A stretch of DNA of 5,400 bases, taken from contig DIPA01000054.1 of NCBI GenBank assembly GCA_002427055.1, positions 19,240-24,639 of the forward strand, read 5' to 3'. Each line of letters starts with the position of its first letter. The first letter of the stretch is position 1. The translations under genes were made by a program, and so were the position numbers. The notes beneath the pieces were generated by a model, which worked only from the letters and a program-made list of their open reading frames with translations, ran no database searches and had not been told where the DNA came from. Positions 1 to 5,375 of this stretch are shown piece by piece. The DNA is from Firmicutes bacterium UBA5500 (GTDB lineage: Bacteria > Bacillota > UBA994 > UBA5500).

Positions 1-744
1 CCCTAATGCAGCGCCAACCCCAGCCGCTATAGAAGCGGCTATAAAAAGGGCCTCATTTGTCCTAACTATCCCTGACAATAAATCGCCGGCCAGCACATCT
101 CTGACTCCAGAAGTGAGCAAGACTCCAGGAACAAGGCTCATAATTGCACCCAAAATGACACGATCGTAAGGCATTTGCGGTAGTATGAGAGTTAGGGCGA
201 GGGCGCATGAAGCGGCAAGAAAACCAGCGATGAAATTGGCTAGCAGCTCAGGGATATCGACGTGCTGGAGGAGCGCCGCACTTTGAAATATAAGCCAAGC
301 TATCAAAGCAGTGGCTGGGAGTTCCCAGCCGGTTGCCCCAAACAAAGCAGCAAAAGCCGTTCCTCCAAAGGCAGCTGCTAGGGGGCCTAGGCGCACCAGG
401 TTGCTGTCAGTAGTTTGCTCGATATTCTGTAGTTGTTCCAACACGGCTATCGGGTCGTTCTTATTGCCGACCAGAGAGCGTGATAGGGTATTGATAGCCG
501 CAACTCGCCCTAGGTTGGTAGAGCGTTGCTCAATGCGCCTAACCCGCGTGCCAATGTACCCATAAGCGTGAGTTGATAGGAAAATGCCGGTAGGCGTTGC
601 GATGCAATCAACGCACTCGGCACCGCAAGCTGAGAGAATGTGGAAAATAGTATTCTCAACTCGATAGATCTCTGCGCCACTGCCAAGCAACAAAGTCCCT
701 GTAAAAAGGCCAAGCTCAAGCAGTTGCTCCATCTTTTCTGACAT
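1..744 (-). CDS. ThrE-family threonine/serine exporter, N-terminal subunit (partial, runs off left edge)
   Basis: This is an inner-membrane amino-acid exporter subunit of the ThrE/DUF1212 family (E. coli YjjP type), whose characterised members export threonine and serine. The 248 visible residues open with the family signature GSGAEIYRVENTI (21-33), then PTGIF (51-55). A soluble N-terminal half is followed by hydrophobic segments at roughly 118-138, 143-160, 168-189, 196-211 and 230 onward. The second half has IMSLVPGV (201-208), GVRDVLAGDLLSG (213-225) and NEALFIAASIAAG (230-242), which are strongly conserved in the family. An AGGAGG site at 760-755 lies 10 nt before ATG 744, which fixes the start. 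Split-type members are about 250 residues, so only a short C-terminus is probably missing. By analogy the next gene to the left may be the small ThrE_2 (YjjB-like) partner, but it is outside the window. No stop or frameshift is seen. Family assignment is firm; the substrate is inferred. Confidence 0.93.
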   Translation of the reverse strand, partial: MSEKMEQLLELGLFTGTLLLGSGAEIYRVENTIFHILSACGAECVDCIATPTGIFLSTHAYGYIGTRVRRIEQRSTNLGRVAAINTLSRSLVGNKNDPIAVLEQLQNIEQTTDSNLVRLGPLAAAFGGTAFAALFGATGWELPATALIAWLIFQSAALLQHVDIPELLANFIAGFLAASCALALTLILPQMPYDRVILGAIMSLVPGVLLTSGVRDVLAGDLLSGIVRTNEALFIAASIAAGVGAALG

Positions 745-820
745 TGGAAAGGCGCCTCCTGTCGGTTAATCTTCATTGCAGTGCTACGCATAGACAGTTG
801 GTATTGCTGTACAATAGGAT

Positions 821-844
821 AGTATATCAAAACTAGCTTGGCAA
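821..844 (-). promoter_or_regulatory. Candidate promoter of the ThrE-family gene
   Basis: Read on the minus strand, TGATATACT (829-821) fits an extended -10 (TGnTATAAT with one mismatch). A TTGCCA at 844-839 could act as a -35, but it is 12 nt from TATACT and 17 nt from the alternative -10 TATCCT (821-816), so the exact box pairing is ambiguous. Either choice gives a leader of roughly 65-70 nt before the ATG at 744. Confidence 0.4.
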
Positions 845-864
845 GCCGGCGGGGCTACGTAGCC
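836..864. repeat. Two adjacent small palindromes in the divergent intergenic region
   Basis: GCTTG-G-CAAGC (836-846, 5-bp arms around one base) is followed 6 bp later by the perfect 12-bp palindrome GGCTACGTAGCC (853-864). They lie between the ThrE-family gene and the nuclease-like gene and overlap the possible -35 region of the former. They could be operator half-sites or a short hairpin. Neither is followed by a T tract, so they do not look like a terminator. Function is unknown, and short palindromes arise by chance. Confidence 0.3.
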
Positions 865-948
865 GACCAGATGGTACTAGGGGAATTTTACTATGAGCTT
901 CACAGCAATTTTAGCCCCACATTAGTGATTGTGTGAGCGCATCTAGCT

Positions 949-955
949 AAAGGAG
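949..955 (+). promoter_or_regulatory. Ribosome binding site that decides the start of the nuclease-like gene
   Basis: AAAGGAG (949-955) is 8 nt from GTG 964. The upstream in-frame GTG at 955 shares its first base with this site and could not be served by it, so 964 is the better start. No convincing promoter was found upstream. TTCACA (899-904) resembles a -35 but has no good -10 partner. Confidence 0.75.
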
Positions 956-963
956 TGGCGATT

Positions 964-1458
964 GTGACGATTGAGACTAGCCCTGTTCATACATATGTCT
1001 ATATTGAACAGGCTAACCCTCTACAAGACAAGTTGCTGCAAATTGTGGCGGGCAAGGCTGAGGCGCTGATAGAAATTCGGGATAAGCGATATACAAGAAG
1101 TCAGGATGTAGAAATGCTGCTTCGGCCAGCGCTTTTGGAGCTCGGCTTTCAGCATGCTGTTACTAGTCGTGAGGTTCCGCGTTTGTTTGCTACTGATTCA
1201 GATTTTGAAATGGATTTCTATCATCCGGCTTACCGGGTTGCCCTCGAAGTTGAGAAGGGCAAACATTTTAATGTCTGGCGAGATGTATGCAAATTTGTCG
1301 AGTCAGAGTTGGTAGAACATGCGGTGCTGCTAATTCCTTATGAGAAATATGGTAGCACAGGCAGGCGTGAAAGTGTGTTACTAAGTGCTATTGATAGCGT
1401 GTCTAATGCTCATAGGTTATATCTGACTTTGAAGAGTTTTCTCTTGATCGGTTACTAG
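964..1458 (+). CDS. Putative stand-alone PD-(D/E)XK nuclease-fold protein
   Basis: The 164-residue cytoplasmic protein has no signal peptide or membrane segment. Residues 80-111 carry the reason for the call: Asp84 (in FEMDFYHP), then a strand VALEVEKG with Glu95, Glu97 and Lys98, then a helix containing RD (106-107). This D-x10-E-x-E-K layout, followed by a hydrophobic strand HAVLLIPY (119-126), resembles the core of BglII-like and other PD-(D/E)XK nucleases, where the acidic pair binds the catalytic metal. Residues 40-61 (RYTRSQDVEMLLRPALLELGF region) look like the N-terminal helix that precedes the core. No methyltransferase gene is beside it, so a restriction-modification system is not supported here. 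It could be a degenerate, non-catalytic member. GTG 964 is chosen from the ribosome binding site. The ferredoxin follows after 89 nt with no terminator between them, so read-through is possible. The fold is my inference from motif pattern; the biological role is unknown. Confidence 0.6.
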   Translation: MTIETSPVHTYVYIEQANPLQDKLLQIVAGKAEALIEIRDKRYTRSQDVEMLLRPALLELGFQHAVTSREVPRLFATDSDFEMDFYHPAYRVALEVEKGKHFNVWRDVCKFVESELVEHAVLLIPYEKYGSTGRRESVLLSAIDSVSNAHRLYLTLKSFLLIGY

Positions 1459-1479
1459 TGTATAACGCAAGCTTTCATG

Positions 1480-1485
1480 TATAAT
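1480..1485 (+). promoter_or_regulatory. Candidate -10 box of the ferredoxin gene
   Basis: A perfect TATAAT lies 62 nt before the ferredoxin start. No good -35 is present at 16-18 nt (AGTGTA at 17 nt), so the promoter may be weak or activator-dependent, or the box may be fortuitous. Confidence 0.4.
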
Positions 1486-1547
1486 AGGACTGGCAAGGCA
1501 ATGGTAACTGCTATTTTGTCAAGGTTGGGCGAGGGGAGGTGAAAACT

Positions 1548-1715
1548 GTGGCCTATAAGATTAGCAAAGACTGTATTGCTTGTGGCGCCTGTCAGGCAGA
1601 GTGTCCAGTAGATGCTATAACTGAAGGAGATATCTATGTTATCGACCCGGAGAAGTGCATCGAATGTGGAGCTTGCGCGGGTGTCTGTCCAGTAGGAGCC
1701 CCTAACCCAGCTTAA
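1548..1715 (+). CDS. Ferredoxin, 2[4Fe-4S] clostridial type
   Basis: This is a 55-residue low-potential electron carrier of the cytoplasm, serving enzymes such as pyruvate:ferredoxin oxidoreductase, hydrogenase or nitrogenase in anaerobes; the actual partner cannot be told from this window. It has two complete CxxCxxCxxxCP cluster motifs: Cys9, 12, 15, 19 and Cys37, 40, 43, 47, each followed by Pro. They are related by the internal pseudo-twofold repeat of the family (CIACGAC and CIECGAC). The linker EGDIYVIDPEKC is typical of clostridial ferredoxins, and the length is the family norm. The GTG at 1548 is preceded at 8 nt by GGGGAGG (1533-1539). A second in-frame GTG at 1539 overlaps that site and is rejected. 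The gene ends TAA at 1713-1715 and is followed by a hairpin terminator, so it is monocistronic or the last gene after the nuclease-like gene. Confidence 0.97.
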   Translation: MAYKISKDCIACGACQAECPVDAITEGDIYVIDPEKCIECGACAGVCPVGAPNPA

Positions 1716-1728
1716 TAAATGACGTGTT

Positions 1729-1760
1729 AAGAGCCCACCGGTAGGTTGGGCTCTTTGCTT
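1729..1760 (+). terminator. Rho-independent terminator after the ferredoxin gene
   Basis: AAGAGCCCA (1729-1737) pairs with TGGGCTCTT (1747-1755). CC (1738-1739) adds two more pairs with GG (1744-1745), leaving a one-base bulge at T1746 and a 4-nt loop. A T-rich run (CTTTGCTT) follows. It begins 13 nt after the ferredoxin stop codon. Confidence 0.85.
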
Positions 1761-1836
1761 TGCATGGATAACACATCATCCTACCAAGGTGCCTAGCAAT
1801 TTTGAGCTGATAGCCTTTATTTTATCAATAAACATA

Positions 1837-1865
1837 TTGACATTAACAAGACACCGTTATATATT
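1837..1865 (+). promoter_or_regulatory. Sigma-A-type promoter of the DUF4097 gene pair
   Basis: A perfect -35 TTGACA (1837-1842) is separated by the optimal 17 nt from TATATT (1860-1865, five of six matches to TATAAT). Initiation 6-8 nt downstream would fall at about 1871-1873, inside the AGGAGG of the first gene, giving an unusually short leader of about 12-14 nt. A small A/T inverted repeat TTTATT/AATAAA (1816-1821 and 1827-1832) sits just upstream of the -35. Confidence 0.75.
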
Positions 1866-1870
1866 GAGGT

Positions 1871-1878
1871 AGGAGGTG
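1871..1878 (+). promoter_or_regulatory. Ribosome binding site that decides the start of the first DUF4097 gene
   Basis: AGGAGGTG is a near-perfect anti-16S match, 8 nt (counted from AGGAGG) before ATG 1885. The in-frame GTG at 1876 is part of the site itself and is not a credible start. Confidence 0.88.
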
Positions 1879-1884
1879 TTTTGC

Positions 1885-2997
1885 ATGGCTGAAGAACAAA
1901 TGCTGATCCTACGCATGGTGGAGGAAGGCAAAATCACGGCCGATCAGGCGGCTATCCTGCTAGCGGCTTTAAGACCAGCTAGCGCTAATGTTGACTCTAT
2001 GAGTAATACAACTACACGTCCTAAAGTAGGGAACGTAGTGCCTGAAGAAGAGCGTAAGGCGCGTCAGGCACTGAAGGAAGAGGCATCTCAGGCACGTGAA
2101 GCGGCACGTGAGGCACGAGTGCACGCTAAGCGCGTACGCGGTGAAAGTAGGCGTCGTAATTCAGGAAGTACAATTATGGCATCTTTACGGGCTTTGGGAA
2201 TTCCCCTCGGCGGTAGTCATGAATTTTCCTTTACTCGGGTTTTAAGTGGTGAGTTTACTGCAGCAAAACCTTATCTTCGGGTGCAAAATACTAATGGACG
2301 CATTGACGTTGCCCTCAGTGACGATGAGCATTGGCAACTGCGGTTGCTGACACGCATCCGTGCTGATAACGAAGCTGATGCTGCGGCGCTAGCTGATAGG
2401 CTAGTCAGTGTTGCAAGCGACAATCAACGACTAACTGTTGAAGCTCAACGCATGTTTGGACAGAATGCTAGTGTAACAGTAGAATTGCGTTTACCTGCGC
2501 GTTTGTTTGCAGAGATTGATGTAGTTACTACGAATGGCTCCATTCAACTTGTACAGCTAGCAGCTGAAAAAGCTGTTGTGAAAACGGTGAATGGTAGGGT
2601 TACCGGGGAAAAACTAGAGGTCAATGATCTGCAGGCTAGCTCGGTAAATGGTTCGGTATCCATTGATGGGGCTATTGCGCATATGCAAGGGCGGGCAACT
2701 AATGGTCGTGTTTCAGTAAAAATACTACACAAGATGAGTAGTGAGCTTGATCTGAAGACAGTAAATGGATCAATCAGTGTGCTGTTACCAGAGGACACAG
2801 CCATTGGCTACCATTTAGACGTTGCTACTACGGCAGGTAGTATTAAGCACAGTTTGCCTAATCTACTGGTGACCGAGGAACAAAGGAAACCAGGCCGCCG
2901 CACATTAGTAGCTGCCTCCAATGACTTAGAGGCAAAAGAACTACGCCAAGCCATTACGGCGCGCACTGTGAGTGGTACGGTGCGCATAAATGTTTAG
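1885..2997 (+). CDS. SHOCT-like plus DUF4097 beta-repeat protein, copy 1 (YvlB-like)
   Basis: The 370-residue protein has three parts. Residues 1-30 are a SHOCT-like helical hairpin (MLILRMVEEGKITADQAAILLAAL). Residues 54-91 are an Ala/Glu/Arg-rich helix with net charge about +5, most basic at its end (ESRRR). Residues about 130-370 are a DUF4097 beta-strand repeat domain. The last part is built of strand-turn-strand units marked by NG turns at 137, 217, 236, 255, 273 and 294; the two final turns have become AG (317) and SG (363). No signal peptide or membrane segment is seen, so it is probably cytoplasmic or peripherally membrane-bound. The family includes B. subtilis YvlB, from an envelope-stress (sigma-W) operon as I recall; molecular function is unknown. 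It is the first gene of a two-gene operon, and the stop codon is 18 nt before the next ATG. Domain calls are firm; role is not known. Confidence 0.88.
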   Translation: MAEEQMLILRMVEEGKITADQAAILLAALRPASANVDSMSNTTTRPKVGNVVPEEERKARQALKEEASQAREAAREARVHAKRVRGESRRRNSGSTIMASLRALGIPLGGSHEFSFTRVLSGEFTAAKPYLRVQNTNGRIDVALSDDEHWQLRLLTRIRADNEADAAALADRLVSVASDNQRLTVEAQRMFGQNASVTVELRLPARLFAEIDVVTTNGSIQLVQLAAEKAVVKTVNGRVTGEKLEVNDLQASSVNGSVSIDGAIAHMQGRATNGRVSVKILHKMSSELDLKTVNGSISVLLPEDTAIGYHLDVATTAGSIKHSLPNLLVTEEQRKPGRRTLVAASNDLEAKELRQAITARTVSGTVRINV

Positions 2998-3000
2998 GTT

Positions 3001-3007
3001 GGGAGGT
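3001..3007 (+). promoter_or_regulatory. Ribosome binding site of the second DUF4097 gene
   Basis: GGGAGGT lies in the 18-nt gap after the first gene's TAG, 9 nt (from GGGAGG) before ATG 3016. An adjacent in-frame TTG at 3013 is possible but less likely. The ATG gives a start, MSEERMQVL, matching copy 1 (MAEEQMLIL). Confidence 0.75.
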
Positions 3008-3015
3008 AGAGATTG

Positions 3016-4182
3016 ATGTCCGAAGAAAGGATGCAGGTGCTTAGGTTATTAGAAAAAGGGCAGATAACTCATCAGCAGGCTTTGGCTTTGCTAGAGGCCT
3101 TAGGCGGAGCAGATGATCCATCCCAGGAGTTAACTGAGGCAAGTACAGCGCCCGCAGCTAGTATGAAAATACAAAACGCTGCTACAGAGCAGGATGCAGA
3201 TATGCGTTCGGCAGCGAGCGAACTGGGCCAAGGATTACAGACTCTAAGCGAGCAGATAAGCGAGGAAGTACGAGAGACGTTACAGGAGGTTGGCAGTGAG
3301 ATTAACACTGCCCTTCATGAAGTTGGAGAGGAGCTACGGGAGATAGGGCATGAAAGTAATCTAGCAGACCTTTTCTCTAATATCTTCACTGGCAGGCTGG
3401 GGAAACAGTACCGCTGGCAACAGGAGAAGCACATTGACCTAGAGAGTGCTATCAATTCTCTTCGTCTAGCCATCTCTAGTAGAAACGGGAGTATTCGCTT
3501 GTTGCCGACTGATGAGAATCAGGTGACCGTGCGGATGCAGATGTGTTTGCAGGCTCCCAGCGAAGCAGAAGCAAAAGAGATGGCCGAGCACTGTCTGGAA
3601 GAACTGCAAGCAGTGGCAGATGAGCAACTTCAGTTGGCGTGGCGCGTCAATGAGGAAGCGGTAGGGGCGATTGCTTTCGAAGTTCTGGTTCCACGTAGGC
3701 TATTAGTTGAATTTGATCTTTCTAGTAAAAACGGCTCCATTTCTGTTACGGATCTTCATGCCAATGGAATAGCTGCAACTAAGAATGGAGCTGTAAAAGT
3801 GGATGGTCCCAACTACGGTGACTTGAGAATAGAGACTAAAAACGGCGATATTATAGTCACGGCAGGCTTGGAAGCGCTGGCAGCTACAAACAAGAATGGC
3901 TCAATTAGCTGTTCTCTAGAACCATTATGCGATGGACAGATAGCCTTGGCTACTACCAATGGTTCAGTGCAAGCGGAGCTAGTCTGCAAGGAACATATCG
4001 GCTACAAGCTTGAAATGCAGACACGCAACGGCAGGTTAAACGCTAATTTACCAGATCTGGTAGTAGATCTGGATAAGCGATATTACTTAAGAGGATGTAC
4101 GAGCAATTGGGAGAGGGTTAAGGTCAAATCTAGCGTAACGGCTATTAGCAAAAATGGTAGCATAAGTGTGCGGGCGCGTTAG
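3016..4182 (+). CDS. SHOCT-like plus DUF4097 beta-repeat protein, copy 2 (YvlB-like)
   Basis: The 388-residue paralogue of the preceding gene has the same order of parts. Residues 1-29 are a SHOCT-like hairpin (VLRLLEKGQITHQQALALLEAL). Residues 69-113 are an acidic helix with net charge about -10. Residues about 139-388 are a DUF4097 repeat domain. NG turns are intact at 157, 239, 257, 276, 294, 315, 338 and 380, usually as KNG, TNG or RNG followed by a short strand such as SISV. The acidic helix shows an 11-residue repeat (83-93, 94-104, 105-115) with E at position 2, a V/I/L at 3, E at 9 and, in the first two, VG at 10-11; hydrophobic residues recur every 3-4 positions from 70 to 110, as in a coiled coil. 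There is no signal peptide or membrane segment. It is co-transcribed with copy 1 and ends before a strong terminator. Function is unknown; a joint complex with copy 1 is my inference. Confidence 0.88.
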   Translation: MSEERMQVLRLLEKGQITHQQALALLEALGGADDPSQELTEASTAPAASMKIQNAATEQDADMRSAASELGQGLQTLSEQISEEVRETLQEVGSEINTALHEVGEELREIGHESNLADLFSNIFTGRLGKQYRWQQEKHIDLESAINSLRLAISSRNGSIRLLPTDENQVTVRMQMCLQAPSEAEAKEMAEHCLEELQAVADEQLQLAWRVNEEAVGAIAFEVLVPRRLLVEFDLSSKNGSISVTDLHANGIAATKNGAVKVDGPNYGDLRIETKNGDIIVTAGLEALAATNKNGSISCSLEPLCDGQIALATTNGSVQAELVCKEHIGYKLEMQTRNGRLNANLPDLVVDLDKRYYLRGCTSNWERVKVKSSVTAISKNGSISVRAR

Positions 4183-4200
4183 CCAGCGGCTATCATGAAG

Positions 4201-4240
4201 AGAAGAAGACTGTCGGGTATTCACCGACAGTCTTCTTTCC
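4201..4240. terminator. Bidirectional Rho-independent terminator between convergent genes
   Basis: AGAAGACTGTCGG (4204-4216) and CCGACAGTCTTCT (4224-4236) form a perfect 13-bp stem, extendable by an A-T pair, with a 7-nt loop. The top strand continues TTTCCGTTT. The complement of the left side is also T-rich (CTTCTTCTCTTCAT), so it can serve both the DUF4097 pair and the asparaginase gene whose stop is at 4252-4250. Confidence 0.9.
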
Positions 4241-4249
4241 GTTTGGCCC

Positions 4250-5260
4250 TTAGTGTTTCTTGAGAGTATAGGTAGCGTGGCTTTCGCCGACTACATCTCC
4301 CCTGTGGTTGTAAATAGTGGGTTTATGGAAGCTTTGCAGGTTGTTTAGATCGGCTTCGCTCAAGAAGCCCATCTGGCGTAATGCATCGATAATAACTGGC
4401 CCGTCAGCACGGCCGTTGCCGTCTTCCATTTTTAGAGCCAAACCGATGCCTTGCTCAAGGATGGCGGCGCAATAAACTCCTTCAGCACCGCTCTTAGCTA
4501 CAAGGCGTCCATTTAGATGAGTCATCAAACCGGTACAGAGTCGGCCTGTGCCGGCAACAAGCATTGGATAAGCGGTCATGGCTTTTGTGATACGGTGAGC
4601 CGCATTGGCTTTCTCGTCGCCCAGGATTTCTGGCTTAGCCAAGCGTGCCCAAGCCAGAGCCATATTGTACACTGGCAAACCAAAAACAGGAACGCCGCAA
4701 CCATCGGTGCCAAGAACTATTTCATCGGTTTTCATTCCTGCAAAACTAGCAACGCTTTGACGCATTGCTTTTTGTACCGGGTGGTCAACGTTTAAATAAT
4801 TGGTTGTATCCCAACCCATATGTTGGGCGAGCGCTAACATGCCAGAATGTTTGCCGGAGCAATTAGAATGTACCTCGGTGGGTTCAAGTCCATCCTTGAG
4901 CAGTTGATTAGCTGCTTCCTTATCTAGGGGTAAGTGGCGCCCGCACTGCAGGGCCGATTCGTCTAAACCAATTTTCTTCAAGATGCCGCGTATGGTATCT
5001 ACATGTATCTGTTCAGCATTATGTGACGCGCAAAAGATAGCTAGCTCGCGGTCTGTGAACTGGTAGTGGTCGGCTGCGCCACTGGTCACAACAGGGATAG
5101 CCTGGATGGGTTTAGAGGCCGAACGAATGAAGGTGACTTTTTCGCGCGGGTGCCCCGCCGAATACAGCAGTCGACCGGTATAGTCGACGATAGCTAAGTC
5201 GCCTCGCTGTATGCTTTCCACGAGACTACCACGCATAATTTCAACTAGTTTTTCGGACAT
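4250..5260 (-). CDS. L-asparaginase, Rhizobium etli (asparaginase II, zinc/SxxK) type
   Basis: This enzyme is predicted to hydrolyse L-asparagine to aspartate and ammonia in the cytoplasm; no signal peptide is seen. Its 336 residues match the usual family length (PF06089; R. etli AnsA/ReAV). Diagnostic motifs are RSASKP (46-51, with Ser47 and Lys50 as the SxxK pair), HSNCSGKHSG (131-140, with Cys134, Lys137 and His138) and GTDGCGVP (184-191, with Asp186 and Cys188). As I recall the ReAV structure, these correspond to its active-site Ser48/Lys51 and its zinc-site Cys135, Lys138 and Cys189 with a constant offset of one, so the enzyme should be active. It is unrelated to the EcAI/EcAII and plant-type asparaginases. 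ATG 5260 is preferred: GGGG (5274-5271) lies 10 nt upstream and the family length fits. A longer frame to 5320 would run through the promoter. It is convergent with the DUF4097 pair, sharing a terminator, and has its own promoter. Confidence 0.94.
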   Translation of the reverse strand: MSEKLVEIMRGSLVESIQRGDLAIVDYTGRLLYSAGHPREKVTFIRSASKPIQAIPVVTSGAADHYQFTDRELAIFCASHNAEQIHVDTIRGILKKIGLDESALQCGRHLPLDKEAANQLLKDGLEPTEVHSNCSGKHSGMLALAQHMGWDTTNYLNVDHPVQKAMRQSVASFAGMKTDEIVLGTDGCGVPVFGLPVYNMALAWARLAKPEILGDEKANAAHRITKAMTAYPMLVAGTGRLCTGLMTHLNGRLVAKSGAEGVYCAAILEQGIGLALKMEDGNGRADGPVIIDALRQMGFLSEADLNNLQSFHKPTIYNHRGDVVGESHATYTLKKH

Positions 5261-5295
5261 AATCTTACGTCCCCTTTCATATGATGGGTGCTGTT

Positions 5296-5305
5296 GTGTA
5301 TACAC
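5296..5305. promoter_or_regulatory. Palindrome at the asparaginase transcription start (possible operator)
   Basis: GTGTATACAC is a perfect 10-bp palindrome centred 10 bp downstream of the -10 box of the asparaginase promoter, so it would cover the transcription start. This is a usual place for a repressor site, but no regulator is identified and the match may be chance. Confidence 0.35.
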
Positions 5306-5309
5306 TGTG

Positions 5310-5339
5310 ATTATATACATAGAAACGTCATTCCGTCAG
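5310..5339 (-). promoter_or_regulatory. Candidate promoter of the asparaginase gene
   Basis: On the minus strand a perfect TATAAT (5315-5310) has CTGACG (5339-5334, four of six matches to TTGACA) 18 nt upstream. The predicted start near 5303 gives a leader of about 43 nt to ATG 5260. This supports the shorter protein start, because the longer open frame would begin upstream of the -10 box. Confidence 0.6.
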
Positions 5340-5375
5340 CATAGATTTTCTTTTTTCTTGGAAAGACGGAACGGT

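Noticed and set aside
311..565. Plus-strand open frame of 84 codons
   Set aside because: It lies opposite the ThrE-family gene, whose conserved motifs are unmistakable, and its own translation is low-complexity Arg/Ala-rich with no ribosome binding site.
510..830. Minus-strand open frame of 106 codons
   Set aside because: It is a different frame of the same strand as the ThrE-family gene, starts upstream of that gene's ribosome binding site and stops inside it. No family motif is seen.
836..864. Palindromes as a transcription terminator or attachment site
   Set aside because: There is no T tract after the stems, the region is between divergent genes so no transcript ends there, and there is no integrase or tRNA nearby.
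964..1458. Restriction-modification system
   Set aside because: No DNA methyltransferase or specificity gene is within the window, so only an orphan nuclease-like protein can be supported.
2544..3308. Minus-strand open frames at 2544-2804 and 3072-3308
   Set aside because: Both are antisense shadows of the DUF4097 genes, with Ser/Thr- or Ser/Cys-rich composition mirroring the repeated coding strand and no ribosome binding sites.
2530..4180. Repeated AATGGT/AACGGC-type units as a DNA tandem repeat or CRISPR-like array
   Set aside because: The repetition comes from Asn-Gly turns of the protein. Units vary at the DNA level and stay in frame, without identical repeats and unique spacers.
4517..4795. 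Plus-strand open frame of 92 codons
   Set aside because: It is antisense to the centre of the asparaginase gene, including the GTDGCGVP region, and shows no protein-like pattern.
5261..5320. Twenty-residue N-terminal extension of the asparaginase
   Set aside because: The extension would start upstream of the TATAAT box and lacks a ribosome binding site, while ATG 5260 has one and gives the family length.
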